A DNA stretch of 64,000 nucleotides from Siphonodentalium dalli (GCA_032622095.1 CP136063.1:25980987-26044986), one strand, 5' to 3'. Shown: positions 1-12,864, counted from the stretch's first letter. Made by a program: numbers and translations. The notes: a model not told the origin generated them from the letters alone.

Positions 1-205
1 GCACCAATAAATACATACAGGATCACATTATGCAGTAAAGCATTAAATCCATACAGGATGGCATTATGCAGTAAAATATTAAATCCATACAGGATCACAT
101 TATGCAGTAAAGCATTAAATCCATACAGGATCGCATTATGCAATAAAGCATTAAATCCATACATGATCACATTATGCAGTAAAGCATTAAATCCATACAC
201 ATTGT
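1..205. repeat. 36-bp tandem repeat (about 5.5 copies)
   Basis: The unit runs from GCATTAAATCCATACAGGAT to ATGCAGTAAA and recurs every 36 bases with few substitutions. Because 36 is divisible by three, the array is open in several frames and gives a short repetitive reading frame with a 12-residue period. That frame is a by-product, not a gene. The array begins at or before the window edge, so its full length is unknown. Confidence 0.9.
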
Positions 206-2249
206 GTCAGTCGAACATTTGTTCATATACATTATACAGCATGTAAAGAGTGAGCGATAAGCACAACACTCAACACCATGGAAATGTTTCAGGAGAGTGA
301 TTCACAGTGACCTATTCAATACCAAAATCTTGAAAGGTCAGGGTTAATTATACTGTTATGTTATAGACAATTTGGTGGAATTTCTAACCAAAGTTCACTT
401 AATGCATAGGGTATCCGCGGCGATGAGTGTTTTGCTTACCGCATACTCTTCACATACTGTTTGTCTACATAACATGGGGTTTATTCACATGACTTAAAAA
501 TATCATTTAATACAACTATTAGTTATTTGGGTCAAGTGTGGACTAAGTACTCATTTTGGAGATTCATCGGAATAACAATGAGCCATTTATTAACTCTGAA
601 ATGTTTGTAAAAGTAAAACATAAAGTGATCCAGAGACACTGATGGACAAAACAAGAGCACTGCTACTGATGGTTATTTAAACCAAATTTCCAGCTACCAC
701 CTTTGACCAAAATATCTTAACCAAATATGTACATGTACCATGCAAATTTCCATTTCTGAAAACTGAATAGAACCTGGTATAAAATTGTCTACTATGAGGG
801 TTTACGGGCAGATAATTTTACCCATTCACAATACAAACCGTTTACAGCACCATGCATACATGTACATGGCCTCAATATAGCTCGAAGACGAGTGTGACTC
901 GCCACACAGTAGTATTTCAACCAGGTTCTACTCATGATTCATTGCATTAACTGAATATTACATGCACACTTCAACTACGATATGGTAGGTAAAGCTACAT
1001 GTATTTTGCTGAAGATAGGATCTAATATACATATGGCGATTTAATTTAGACTTTGAAAAATTATTGAAATTTCAGCACGCAGTGACAATGGTGGCCTGAT
1101 ATAAAATAATATAATAGCAAGCCATGCCATGCCTGAGATAAAATAGCCACTCTGTAACAAATAAATTTGGTAACCGAGAAGTTTGGCCCATTATTATTAT
1201 AATTGAATATACATGTAGGTGCATAATACATTACAAATAATGTGAAGTATAGGTATACACTCATGTAGATGTAGAAATTAACCCGAAGCACCTTTTTTGC
1301 CCGAAAGTTCCACCAATTCACCATAAAATTGCCCAAATTTTATGCTTGCAAATCGTTCATATGGCTGCAGTCCCTCAGCCCCTGGCACATATTGCCATGT
1401 AAATGTCGAAAACGCGATTGTAGAACTTACACACACTAGATATTAGACGCCTAGATATAAAATTTAAACCAACCCATATCCGATACTGCATGATATCCTG
1501 AATAATCCCAAACTAATTTATGACAGAAGAATCACTTCACTAAATATAAAGTGGTACTATTTGTCTGACCGCATTTCAGGGTAGAACAGTGAACTGAGTA
1601 TCTACCATTTCCATTATAATTCAATTCGAACTAACAGTAACACATATATTAATATTAATAAGACATAGTATTAATGCGAATAATTTCACATTACCGGTAC
1701 TGGTATCTCTTTACTCTGGTCAAAATCAAGATAAGAGTTATTTAACTTATCATCCCGCGACAGCACTCGTGCTGTATCGACAAACCCATTTACACATCGT
1801 GTCGTTCTGTGTATTTGTGGAATTTTCAGGTTCAGATATCTGAATGTTCTGATACTGGGCATATAGAACCATGGTTTATGAATATATCTAGGCTATTAGG
1901 CCTGATTATTGAGGTACAAGGGGGGGGGGGGGGTGCACCGTGCAAATGGAATTATGCAAAACTTGTGTTTTTGGTAGGAATCAAGGGGAGGGGTGCAGTG
2001 TTGAAATTTCCCGAAGTGGACACCCTCCAATGGAGACCCTTTGGCCACGTCCCTGACCAAACAGTACCGTAACTCCACCGCAGTGACCATCTTGATACCA
2101 ATGTGGATACCGTATACTACCAGCAATACATTGGTCTTTACCGGGTACCACCCCGTTTTTCAAGTCAATTACTTTGATTATAATGGTACCTCTGTGTGGA
2201 ACCCCACAACCACGGGGTTGTTTGTATGCCAACAATGAAAACTAAAATG
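206..2249. other. Gene-free AT-rich stretch
   Basis: I see no coding feature, RNA gene or recognisable transposon. The only striking element is a run of about 14 G at 1920-1933. Short reading frames on both strands lack domains and codon structure. Confidence 0.6.
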
Positions 2250-2590
2250 ATATTCTCCCATCTAGAGATCACATCGAGGATCAATATTAAGTTTGATGAC
2301 GATCAAAAGAGGGTTGTGGCCTGTAGGGTGTGCCAAAGAATTTAGTGATGCAAAGAGTAAAATATAGGGTGTGCTAAAGGATTTAGTCAAACAAAGAGTA
2401 AAAATAAGATGGCCATTGGCAGCCATGTTTTTTACCAGAATTTCTGGGGGGATGGTAATCTCTCCTTTAGATGTCACTCCGAGAATCCATTGTGTTTGGT
2501 GACGATCATATGAGAAATGTTATTTGTACAGTGTGCCAAAGGATTTAATCATACAAAGAGTACAGTTAAAGATTGCTGTTTTTACCAGAA
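2250..2590. repeat. Diverged ~206-bp tandem duplication (about 1.7 copies)
   Basis: The blocks starting near 2250 and 2458 both contain a 'tagat..cac..cgag' segment, then GTTTGATGACGATCA or GTTTGGTGACGATCA, then 'gtgtgccaaaggattta', then 'caaagagta'. The 'gtgtgccaaag/caaagagta' part occurs a third time near 2370, suggesting further internal duplication. No coding potential is seen. Confidence 0.6.
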
Positions 2591-4560
2591 AATTGAAAAA
2601 AATGTTAACTGTTGTAAAGTTTGGCTAAAATTGAGCTAGGAGCCCGGGGGGAGTTTGTGTGTTGGTTGGATGGAACAGTGTACCAGTACAGTTGTTATTA
2701 GTATTTTTTTTTCATTTTAATATTTTTGCTTGACATTTCAATGAACACCCAATTACATCAGTGATATATAAATCAAAGTGTATGTCAAATATTTGCAGGA
2801 CCCAAACATCTGGGTTTAACAAACTATCTGACCGACTACGTACATGTACAGTACATGCGTACATGTTTATTGCCATACTCCACCATATACCTGTCACCTG
2901 GGATGGCGGGTTTGAAGAGAACATGCGCAAAACATTGTGACGTTTCTACATATTTATTGTAGGTATATTTAGACCAATCAAAATGGGCACCACATTCAAG
3001 ATGGCCGACGTTGTTTCAAAATGGCCACCGCGTTGAACTTCTACCCAATATATAGGATACACTGACCACTTTTCGGTTCTTTCTTTGTTATGATATATAA
3101 GTAAATCATCCTTTTAAAGGTTGAGTTATCATAAGTATGCAAAAATAGTATTATTTTTAGGAATTATTTATTACTTTCTTATTTTTACAGATTTTTTTTG
3201 TTGAAAATCCTTCAAATTTGTTTCTAGATGACTACTTTTTTAGCAACTCCAACTATTTATTATATGGGTCTATATGTGGCATAACATAGATACGTAGTCC
3301 ATATATCTGTTTAAGACATGCGATTTCTTTGGTAGTTATTGAATTTTGTTAAATAATATGTGTAAATAGGCTGTTAACATACATGTGCGAGTTGGTATAG
3401 TGTGAGTTAAAATGTTTAAGATATGTTTGGTGTTAATACATTGTTAATATTAATAGTGATACATTGGTAAAGACATATTATGAACTTGTTCGAGTGCGAT
3501 AAACTAATAAGTTAGTACTCAGGCGCTATGCCAACCTGGGGAATGTATCATTCTACTAAGATCACGAAAATTTAAAATGAATCGACCATGCCACTCCATA
3601 GAAAACATCGCCTGAACTACGCTCAATTGTAAATATTTACACCTCAATTCGGGAGGCAACAATCGGCGATAAATTAACGCAAACGATTTCGACATCCAGA
3701 GTCATTGCACTTAATTAATATATAAGAATGACGGTGTGTGTTGTCAATTTGGATTAATATTCGTAAAAAATAACTACTGAGAGCAAGGTTAGTCTCCATA
3801 TCTATTTGATCACCCTACCGGAGTGTTTCACATCACTTTAATGATAATAGTGTAATCAATTGTATGAAATTCATATTTGAAGTCATTAAATACTGTTGAC
3901 ATGTCATTCCATATATTGTACAAATCGGTCTTGCATAATGTGTTGATTATTTTCTGAAGCAGATGACAAATTTCTCTGACAAAAACAAGAAAATAACACA
4001 AGATTCATGGTGAGTAAATCATTTCCATACTATGCATAAGGTGAATAAACTGCAGATAATTCAGTACGCGGTAGGCAAAGATTGTTTTGAGGTACATTAA
4101 TGCAAAAAAAAGTTTTTAAATGTGTTTCTTTCGACCAATGTGCTGCTCAATTTTTTTTTTAAATATGGAACACCAAAATGAAATAAATTAGTAAAATCAG
4201 AAAAATGCAGTTTATTTATCTTTTACATTGCTCTTATTATCTTAGATGTACATGTATACTAATTAACTAATTAAATTGAGAATAAACTTCAAATACAGAC
4301 CCCGACAATTAATCGTGCACATTCACGTGCATATATTGACTACAAACATCATGACATTGGTAAACTTTTGAAGTAATATTTTCGGTTTTATTTATGGAAT
4401 AAAAGTTAATTTTAAACTCTAAAAGTAGAATAATTAAATCATTTTCATCATTAAGAAATCATAGCAATCGTTAATAATATAAAGCTAAAAAATAACTCAT
4501 ATACATGTACAATGATTACAGCTACAAGGTAGTAATAATCTGCTTATTCTATATTTTCAG
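2591..4560. other. Gene-free AT-rich stretch with CAAGATGGCC-type words
   Basis: No gene or classified repeat is recognised. At 2996-3030 two words of the AAGATGGC/AAATGGCC type lie close together, a word seen again near 7490-7535 and 54222-54277. A sequence like a 3' splice acceptor ('ctattttcag') precedes the pseudogene at 4560, so this could be intronic or upstream DNA of the former gene. Confidence 0.4.
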
Positions 4561-4569
4561 TTTTCGGAG

Positions 4570-7195
4570 ATGGTTGATTGTAATAACTCACAGCAAGCAT
4601 CAATGGTCACGCCGAACAAATGGATTACAGATTGGAAAAAGTGCTGTCTCTGCCAGCAGACCAAAGTCAATCCATGCACATCGAAGAAAGAACAAGATGA
4701 TTATACAAACATTGCAACAAATGTACCACTGTTTCGTGTCATTAATTCAATGCCGATCATGTTTGATCCACAGGGACTGGACAAGGGTTGTGGTATATAA
4801 GAAACATTACAAACAAACAAGGCAAAGTATCACGTAAGCTGCAGATGCCGGTTCAGTAACGTAACCAAAAGCTACAGCGGGCACAGAAACAGCATTTACC
4901 TCCCAGTAAAACTAAACATCAAAATATTCAGCCTGCAGCTGTTACGTGTTTTCTGTGTGACAGGGAGACTCCACAAAATTAAGAGAAGCATCGACAATGC
5001 AATTGGACGAAATAGTTAACAAATGTGCAAGAACTCTTAATAATGGTCCTCTTCTCGTGAAGTTAAGTGGTGATGATGTAGCTGCACGGGAACTGAAGTA
5101 CCACCAAGTTGTAATTCAGTGACAATGATGCAATCGCTTTTTCAGAACAACATATGCTTGAACATTGTACCAAATTTGACAACAAGTTTGAACAATGATG
5201 TATACAAAGTTCTATAACACAGCCTTCTGTAATTTGTATGCATGATCGAGCATGGTGCTGACATAAAGTCACAGATTACAAATGGTGCAACAAAGTCTGA
5301 CTTAAAATTCAACTGTTTTCCTCTAGATATAATGATAAAGCCTTTTATCATCGCCACTGTCAAGACCTGAAACACCATTCCCCATATAGACTGGCATCAC
5401 TCTGTACACACAAACAAGGAAACGAAAGCTGATTGACATGTTCTATGAAAACGGACTGAGTATATCTTATCATGAACATTTCAAACCAGCTTGGAGAGGT
5501 TGTTGTTAAAAAATATCAAACAGATGGAGTTGTGCGTCCACATATATTGTTCACCACATATGCTTTAGACAATATTGACCCAACCCTCCATCGACTACCA
5601 GCACATCATTTTCCACGGGACAAGTATTTCCATGTTTCAGCATCCGCATCCAGATAATCAAGGCGAGCAGTGACCTATTGACTTCAGTTCTGGAAAAACT
5701 GGAAAAATGAAACAAATCCCACATCTTCCGGACAAATATGTTGTTATGCTTGGAGTGTTACATCTGGAATTGGATGCTCTAAAAATGGTTGGTTTAGTGT
5801 TTCAGGATAGCGGCTGGACGAGTACTCTCGTAGAAGCAGGTATAGCAAGCCCATGCACAGCAGATTCATTCATCAAAGCTTCACGTATTACAAAAACCCG
5901 ACAGCCACATCAGATAACAGCGTGTAGTCTTTTCAAACTTATGAAATTTGCACACTCAGAATACTGCAGTCAGATTTACCCGATGTTGATAGTACGCACT
6001 AAAATTTCAATGACTGGTGTAAAGTGTTGTTAGTCCACAGTTCCAGTTTTGGAGTTTGGTGCATGACAATTTTACTGCTAGTTAGATCATTTCGAGAAGC
6101 ATTTCACTCTGCATCGTGAAGTGGTATCTGAACTAATTCCATATTTCTTTGCATCACTCACTATGCACGTTGGCTACCTAGGATAGGATAATTTATTTAC
6201 AATATACACATGAATAATACAATGACAGTAACATATAATAAGATAAATGCTGTCTTCAGACTGTCTGCGGGCTGTCTTCCTGCTACCCCATAAAACAAGT
6301 ATCACTATAATTAATTGCATAGATGGCTTGTATTTTATACACGCATACGTACACATTACATGTATTATCGTGTATAAAGCTAACTAGAAACTAGTTTTGG
6401 GGCATATCACAAACAAGTATTGGTGTGGTTGTGAGCCAATTCAGACGAATTGTAAGATACCGCCGTCTTTAGTTAAGTAAATAAGATAGGAATTATCTAT
6501 ATATGTTTTTGTTGAGTGAGGTCTTGGGATATTAAAATTAACAGTATTACATATATATAATGTTTATATGTATGTTTAGTGTCGAGAACAATTATGATTA
6601 TGCATCGAGTATATTCATATTATTTATAGAGCACAGTCCGGACATCCTTTGTTTTTACAGCGTACATTTTATTGGTAATTTCTGAGCATTGCTATCTGTA
6701 AGCGCTTCTTCAATGTGTGCCTGCTTTGGTAAGATGTGTAGTCTTTTTCCATGTTGTTCCATGTAGGGGGAAGGCGTGGTGTAGCAATTTACCTGACCAG
6801 TCAGTTCTAGGTAGTTCTACCTATTCACCTCACAGACATTGATCACAATATAGAAGAAACATCCCATCATAGCATACTAATTTCATTGAGGGAACTTTGT
6901 TGTACACAAGACTGAAAGAAACTTGTCAAGTATGGCAATAGACCAGGCCCATGAACATCACAATGATTGTCCCCATATATGCCCTACCTTAAACCAGCTT
7001 ACCCGAGTCATGCATATTTGGGGATGGGTAGAAAATGGCAGTCACTGGGAATCGTTTTGGGTGGAACTTCCACCAATTGCCAAATGTTGCAGTCAGTTGA
7101 CCAAATGCGGCTGCAAGACATGTAGTTGGCGAAGAACATGCTACCGCATTGGGCTTCCATGCACCACTTTATGCAGTTGTGGTTGCCAAGTTTAA
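4570..7195 (+). pseudogene. Broken copy of an uncharacterised, widespread invertebrate cysteine-rich protein family
   Basis: Translated in shifting frames, this stretch gives an ordered series of blocks that I recognise from large uncharacterised proteins expanded in cnidarians, molluscs, echinoderms and hemichordates. In order they are: a 'W..CCLCQ' zinc-cluster start (4615-4660); 'CFLCDRE' (about 4950); 'NNGPLLVKLSGDDVAA' (5040-5090); 'ISNQLGEVVVKKY' and 'LDNIDPT' (5475-5590); 'LPDKYVVMLG..H.E..ALK' and 'DSGWTSTLVEA' (5720-5850); 'TADSFIKASRITKTRQPHQI' (5865-5920); 'HYARWLP' (6160-6180); then, after an insertion, 'GNFVVHKTERNLSSMAIDQA' (6886-6945) and a C-rich end 'LTKCGCKTCS' to 'CTTLCSCGC' (7095-7190). 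The reading frame changes several times and stops interrupt it, so it is not functional. The family has no function known to me. A run of conserved CxxC and CGCK clusters suggests metal binding. Block order is intact, so this is a decayed full-length copy and not a chance match. Confidence 0.75.
6181..6816 (-). mobile_element. 636-bp insertion in the pseudogene with 7-bp target duplication
   Basis: The conserved protein block reads HYARWLP up to 6180 and resumes as LPIHLTDI from about 6818. The word CTACCTA is present on both sides (6174-6180 and 6817-6823), as expected for a target-site duplication. The left edge begins GGATAGGATA followed by 'atttatttacaatatacacatg', which resembles the minus-strand 3' tails of the LINEs at 26.2 kb and 56.85 kb (short tandem tail, then 'tttatt.ac..aatacac'). 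I therefore infer a 5'-truncated non-LTR retrotransposon on the minus strand. No protein is recognisable inside. Confidence 0.6.
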
Positions 7196-7199
7196 AAGA

Positions 7200-8695
7200 C
7201 TCTAAGACCTGATAGTAAGGCATGTGTGTTGCTATCCCAGGTACTAACATCATATATAGTGTGAGGTTAAATTGTTTGAAATTGAATTTTTTTTTTCACA
7301 ACTAAAAGTTAAGTGATATAAAAATGCCCAAATTTTGAAATGAAACAGCAAATTTGTACAATATATTGTTTTACCATACTCAGGTTGTATTTTAATTATC
7401 AATTCAACCTTTAGAAATGACATAAGATTTCTTGTTTGAGTGATACATCAATAAAATTGGTTAACTTTTCAAAATTCGAAAACTGACGTAGCGGAAAATG
7501 GCGGCCATCTTAAAAATGGCAACCATCTTGGATTTTCGCATGGTTTGTCGAACATTATTGTTTAGTTACCCATACTGATCATTCATGCCAAATTTCATGC
7601 GTGTATCACTAAGTGACCGATTTTACACTTAGCCGCTCTACTATATTGGCTGAATAGTTAAAGGGTCACTCTCAACACATTTTATTTAAAGAGTGAAGAG
7701 TAAAGATGTACCTAGGAATATATACACCCCCAACAAGGTGATGAGTAATGATGCATCGGGTATCTATATAGCGCATCTATGAGATGCACATGGGGGATTT
7801 ATTATCTACATCTACCATTATATATAGTTATCGGGTAAATTTACTCAATGCTTGCTCTGCTCGTGTGTGCGTACACCGGGGAATTTTTTTTTTTAATGTG
7901 CTAAACGGTCAGTCCTTACCATGAGGAAATTAACTGAGATGTTGTCATGGTTTTTCCTCTTTCTCACGTTGTACCATTTCGAAAATCTCAATTAAGTCAC
8001 CAAAACTCATTCTGCATATATATATACACACCGGCCAGTCTGAGTCTCTTTAAAATTATACGCATATTAATGTATACCGCCATGCATGCGGATTGTGGCC
8101 GGTTAGTGCCCGAGATTTAGTCATAATACATTGACAAATACAAATGGAAAATCTGATCGATTGGGTCAATCACATCATCGATAGCGTGGGTCGTTAACAC
8201 TATACCGAAGACACCTTGTGGTTCAGCCGCTACCAAATAAACTACTTGGTTTATAAAATAAACCCACTCGGTAAATACGACCCCTGGAGTTTGGGCGCCT
8301 AAACCGGTAAACGGTATGAAAAACGGCCTGGATATGTCCCTGTTAACTCATGACGGAAGGCTTGATGTGCACTTACAATGATACTTGCTTAATGGATAGT
8401 GTTTTCACGATTGAGTTGTGTTTAAAATTGTTTTGTACCGGTATTTATAACAGGAAGACTCAAAAGTATGTAACAGTAAAGTTGGGCAAAAATTATCGCT
8501 GTCGGGGGGGGGGGGGAATTAGGTTCAAGGTCGTGAACATGGACATTGATTAGTCGAAACATGGATATTTTTTGGGGATTTTCATATGTACCGGTATATG
8601 CCATACACTTACATATGTACCTTGCTGGACAAAACAAGTGTCCACTTGCCACGCAGCCGAAATGCAACTACAGTACATCGCGGCTCCACATGGCT
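7200..8695. other. Gene-free stretch
   Basis: No coding feature is supported. It contains ATGGCGGCC and AAATGGCAACC words at 7495-7535 and a run of about 12 G near 8505-8516. Short reading frames in 8.35-8.67 kb overlap on both strands and look like chance. Confidence 0.5.
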
Positions 8696-8699
8696 AACT

Positions 8700-8900
8700 A
8701 CAGTTGGGCTGCGGTGTACTTGCCGTTCAGCCATGGTGTAGATGCCGCGTTGTGCGTTCATTAAACTGAAAAAAGACGATACAAACCAAAATATTGACCA
8801 CGGTGCACATGTCGTTCGGCTGTGGTGTACTTGCTGTTCGACAGCAGTGTACTTGCCGTTCAGCCATGGTGTACTTGCCGTTAGGCCGCGGTGCTCAACT
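8700..8900. repeat. Imperfect ~24-bp tandem repeat
   Basis: The motif GTGTACTTGCCGTTCAGCCA recurs with variants (for example at 8715, 8818, 8845 and 8868), separated in places by other bases. It creates overlapping reading frames on both strands that should not be taken as genes. Confidence 0.7.
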
Positions 8901-9449
8901 GCAGTTACAAACTCTGACACCGCAGTGCCAATGTACACTTATTTTGTCCAACGGGGTACAATGTATGTTAATTGTGCATGGCGGTTCTCAAATCTGTCTT
9001 GCACATCAAATAAGAACTGTGTCTGTAGCTGCAAGCGTGAATTTAAAACTGAGTGAAAAATAATAATGTTCATATATTTAAATATGAGCGAGGGACTATT
9101 AGTATTATAATATTACTAAAATTAGGATGAAAGTTTGAAATTATATGATATTATAATAGCCAGAACATTTTCCTTGATATCATGTTTAACTTGAAGATGA
9201 AGTGTATCAACATACTAGATACTGCATGAAACAGGTACATTTTTCCTCCACTAGGCATTTTGTAACAAGTGTTACAAAATGCATTAGTGCAGCGGCCAAA
9301 TGAAGCAGGCGCGTATATAGAAGCGGCAGCGCAAATGGGGCGGGCAGCGGAGCGCGTTACAGGCCCTAGTGCCCTGATATACTATACTCTTGATATAGCG
9401 TCCATTTCTATACACACTCATTTAATACTGGGAGCATACCTTCTGGTTC
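8901..9449. other. Gene-free stretch with a perfect 13-bp hairpin
   Basis: No gene is seen. At 9255-9282 the arms GCATTTTGTAACA and TGTTACAAAATGC pair perfectly around a 2-base loop. The same GTGTTACAAA words reappear in the tandem repeat at 12.87-13.31 kb. Confidence 0.55.
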
Positions 9450-10400
9450 ATTGTGTGTTCAAAACTTCAACGGGCTAGTGTGTGCTAAAGAGGTTAAAGG
9501 TTTATGGGTACCCAAAAACAGCGACAATTCGCCTTTCTCTTTGCTAGCCACTTTTTGTAAAGTGTCCCAGACATTCGGAAACCAACCCGCCCACTGAAGA
9601 TGTATATTTCCTGAATTACTTACCATTTGTCCACACCTCAGATAATATTGAAAGCATATCCATCCATGTGTGTACTTAAGACTTTAAATGGGATAGGGTG
9701 CTCAAAGAAAATTAAACTTTGGTATTTTCCAGCCGCCTTTTGTAAAGAACCCTTGGATTTTGGGGAACAAACTACCCATATAAATTATATATTCCCTGAT
9801 AGCACTACCTTTCGTTTACACTGTGAGTTATTAATAAAAGCATATATATTTGGCGCATGGTGTGTTCAAGAGTTTAGATGGGCTTAAAATAGGTCCCAAA
9901 ACAAAAAATATTCGCCTTTGCTCATATCCTTAATCAATATTTACAGCAATCATTTCAGTTCGTGGTTTGTTCAATTTTAACATTTCAATTGTGAAGGGGG
10001 TGGGGGGTCCTCAAAGCATATGAAATTCGTCTTTCTTATTTATCGGCCACTTTGTGTAAAGCGACACAGGCACAGTCATGCCACCCATACATATTATGTA
10101 CTCTCTGATAATACTATATTCCAGTCACACTCTTAGTTAGTATAAAGAGCATATAGCTTCAGTTCATATTGTGTTCAAATCTTTAAATCGGGTAGAGTGT
10201 TCTCGAAAAAACAATTCGCCCTTCATATTTGCCACACAGCCTCGTTTTGTAAAGTGCCACACTATTTCGGTCGGAAACAAACCCATCCATAAACATTGTT
10301 TCTATCCGTATGTAACTGTCCTTTGTACAGTTACATGATTCTTAATATTGAGATCATATTCTTTCAGTTCGTGATGTGTTCAAGACTTCTAATAGGGCGG
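9450..10400. repeat. Old ~205-bp tandem repeat, about 4.5 diverged units
   Basis: Each unit carries, in the same order, 'gtgttcaagactttaaat', 'attcgcctttc', 'ttttgtaaagtgcca', 'acaaaccca.ccat', a 'ttccctgata' segment and a 'ttataaagagcata' segment. The 'gtgttcaa' words lie near 9452, 9670, 9861, 9966, 10168 and 10376, giving spacings of about 218, 191, 105 (a shortened unit), 202 and 208. Units are strongly diverged, so the array is ancient. No open reading frame runs across units. Confidence 0.75.
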
Positions 10401-11364
10401 GCGTGGCACATAGAATATATTTGAACTAACGCTTCGACCCTGGTCAGACTAGTTTATGAGATATAAAATACAATATCCATTGTTTCTATATTTTGGTCAA
10501 TTTAGAGGGACTCTTAACAATCACTCGTCACAGTGATCACTGCGTGATGTTACATAAATTATTCTTAGCGCTATGTCGCCGATAAAAGGCAAATTTGAGG
10601 CACAGCATGTGTGGTTGTTCCACCACGTGTCACGTACGATTTCATGGCTGAAACACGAAAAGCGGATGGAAAAAAAACGCCAGTATTTCCCGAAAAACTA
10701 AGTATGGCAGAAACAATTATTTTGTTAGTCTATTATTATTATTATATTATTATTATAGATACATTTAGAGCGCATTATACAATAAATTAGTTTCAATGCG
10801 CTTACAATACAAACATGGCACACATCCTAAAATAATAGTAAATAGCGATTGGATAAAATTATATGCTAAGAACCTAACTGGAAGATACGCTTGACATGTT
10901 AAACATAAAATACAATCTCAAATATAAGGCATAATTATGGACATCAACAAAAAATGTAGAACTATAAGTTACTAAGGAATACAAAAGCGCATAACACTAC
11001 AAATCGAAAAAATATTAAAAAGTTACTGGTAAATTGGGGGGGGGGGCGTAACATACTAAAAATGCTAACAGCGAAAAATGGGGGTAAAATGGCGAACGGG
11101 TAACAAGCTAAACATAACATGAAAAGGGGGTAAAATAGGGAAAGATCGGGAACGAGTAAAATTGAAACGAAACATATTGATAGACTAAGGTGCTTAATTA
11201 GTGATCCAAACAGTATAACAGATATAATATTATCAACAAAGAGTATTTGCATTAGTATTTTTTGTATTTTGTTTTGGGTTAAGATGAAAACAAAACAAAA
11301 CAGTTATCAAACACATATGTACACGGGTTAAGTTCAGCTGGTGTTTCCCTTGGTCGGTGCACAT
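10401..11364. other. Gene-free stretch with ATT microsatellite and possible SINE/LINE tail
   Basis: A (ATT)n-like microsatellite lies at 10731-10757 and is followed by 'tacatttagagcgcattatac', which looks like the end of a short interspersed element read from its tail. G runs occur at 11037-11047. No gene is recognised. Reading frames on the minus strand at 10.96-11.25 kb are hydrophobic low-complexity translations with no family match that I know. Confidence 0.4.
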
Positions 11365-11570
11365 GACGTTAGCTTTCACCTGGTATAGCCTGGAACACCC
11401 TAGCTGACCAAGGCTACTTGCTAACGTGCTTACGGGACTTCTTCTTCTTCTTCTTCGGTTGTGATTCCATGTCATTTATTGCTTCTTGAAATAAGAATGC
11501 GCATGAGTTAGCTTTCACCTGGTATAGCCTGAAACACCCTAGCTGACCAAGGCTACTCGCTAACGCTACT
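11365..11570. repeat. Two ~58-bp copies of an imperfect palindrome
   Basis: A segment beginning TTAGCTTTCACCTGGTATAG and ending GCTAACG occurs at about 11369-11425 and 11509-11566, with only a few differences. The ends CGTTAGC and GCTAACG are inverted repeats, so each copy can fold. A CTT trinucleotide run separates them (11438-11457). Confidence 0.75.
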
Positions 11571-11740
11571 GTTTTGTATTTGTATGTTGTAATTTGAAGC
11601 AAAGACGGAAAAGGTGTGTTTTCAGTTCTCGCTTGAAAGCGGACAAAGAGTCACAACATCCAGATATTATGTGTCGTTTAGAACAAATACTTTAGTACCT
11701 CAAAGTCGCTATATATTAATATAAAATTACATGTTATAAA

Positions 11741-12402
11741 TGTTTTGTTGTTGTTGTAACTGGGGGTTTGGAAGCCTGATGCCATCTATAACCACACTCG
11801 CGGTGTCTACGGATCAGTTTTTATCACACGAATCATGATTAGATGCCAATTAGATTCATTTAGAAAAGTCTGTGTTGTCGTTATCATAAATATGTATTTT
11901 TTTCTACCAAATCTCCTTCGGGGGAACGGTACCTAAATCCATTATCTGGCAAACCACTCAAAATTTCTGTCAAATTCTTTCTACTTGTGATGTCCAGATA
12001 ACTACTGAGCCATATGAATTATATAGTTGGTCACGACTTGTTTATGACAAAGGTTTTAGTACTTAACATCGATGTTAATGCATGCAAAATTACCTGTTAT
12101 CAATAACATAATTGTTGTTGTTGTAACTGGGGGTCTGGAAGTCTGAACACATCTGTAATCAATTAAACGGTATCTCTGGACAAAACTTTCAGTACAAGAT
12201 TCATATTGGGTCCTATTAAGATCAATTAGAAAATGTTTGTAAAGTCGTTATCAAATATATGTATTTTTTCGACCAAAAACGTGTTGGGGAGGGGTAGCTA
12301 AAATCCAGTATCTCGCAAACCATTCAGAATTTCGGTTAACTTCTTTCTTCATATGTTTGTCGGATAACTACTACACCATATGGACTAAATATTTCGGCAT
12401 TA
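11741..12402. repeat. ~371-bp tandem duplication
   Basis: Copy 1 (from about 11741) and copy 2 (from about 12112) share, in order, 'ttgttgttgtaactgggggt', 'tggaag.ctga', 'cgttatca.a.atatgtattttt', 'atccattatctggcaaacca', 'aatttc.gt.aa.ttctttct' and 'ggataactact..gccatatg'. Substitutions and small indels separate them. No coding potential is seen. Confidence 0.8.
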
Positions 12403-12864
12403 TTGGAATATCCGTTTGAATGATAATGTTTGAAAAGCAATTTTTCAGCAAAAAATAAATGTTTCGGATCCAAATGGCAGGAAAATCTAAATGAACCAAC
12501 ACTTTTTGCATATCAGGTAGAGATATGGTGTGATGTAGTAATTTTAACACCAACAATGTGGGCAAAGAGGTTAGGACATAGCCGCAGGGCTTGCTTTACC
12601 AAAATCGTTAATTTCTGGAAAAAGTCACTGGTGGGTATCGTTCATCGTCGATTTGACAATAGCCACCACCAATTCCGTTATTTTTCATTATCATTTTCGT
12701 CAACAGTATATATTTCTCATTTTAAAAAAGTTGGTTTTAACTTGTTCTACCGTGGATAGCGGTACCCGACCACTTTTGGCGGTTGGCCGCTGCACTACAT
12801 ATTCTGGGCATCTTACTTCATATGATTTCTGAGATACCAGAGATACTAAAGGTACAACTGATTA
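12403..12864. other. Spacer without recognised content
   Basis: Short reading frames on both strands have no recognisable domain. The right end already shows 'ctgagataccagagata' words belonging to the tandem repeat that follows. Confidence 0.4.

Noticed and set aside
58-246. Open reading frame with a 12-residue repeat
   Set aside because: Produced by the 36-bp tandem repeat; no independent coding evidence.
6181-6816. An ordinary intron in the pseudogene
   Set aside because: No donor or acceptor at the edges; CTACCTA is duplicated on both sides and the left edge looks like a retroposon tail.
8422-9063. Overlapping ORFs on both strands near 8.4-9.1 kb
   Set aside because: They arise from a ~24-bp imperfect repeat and G runs.
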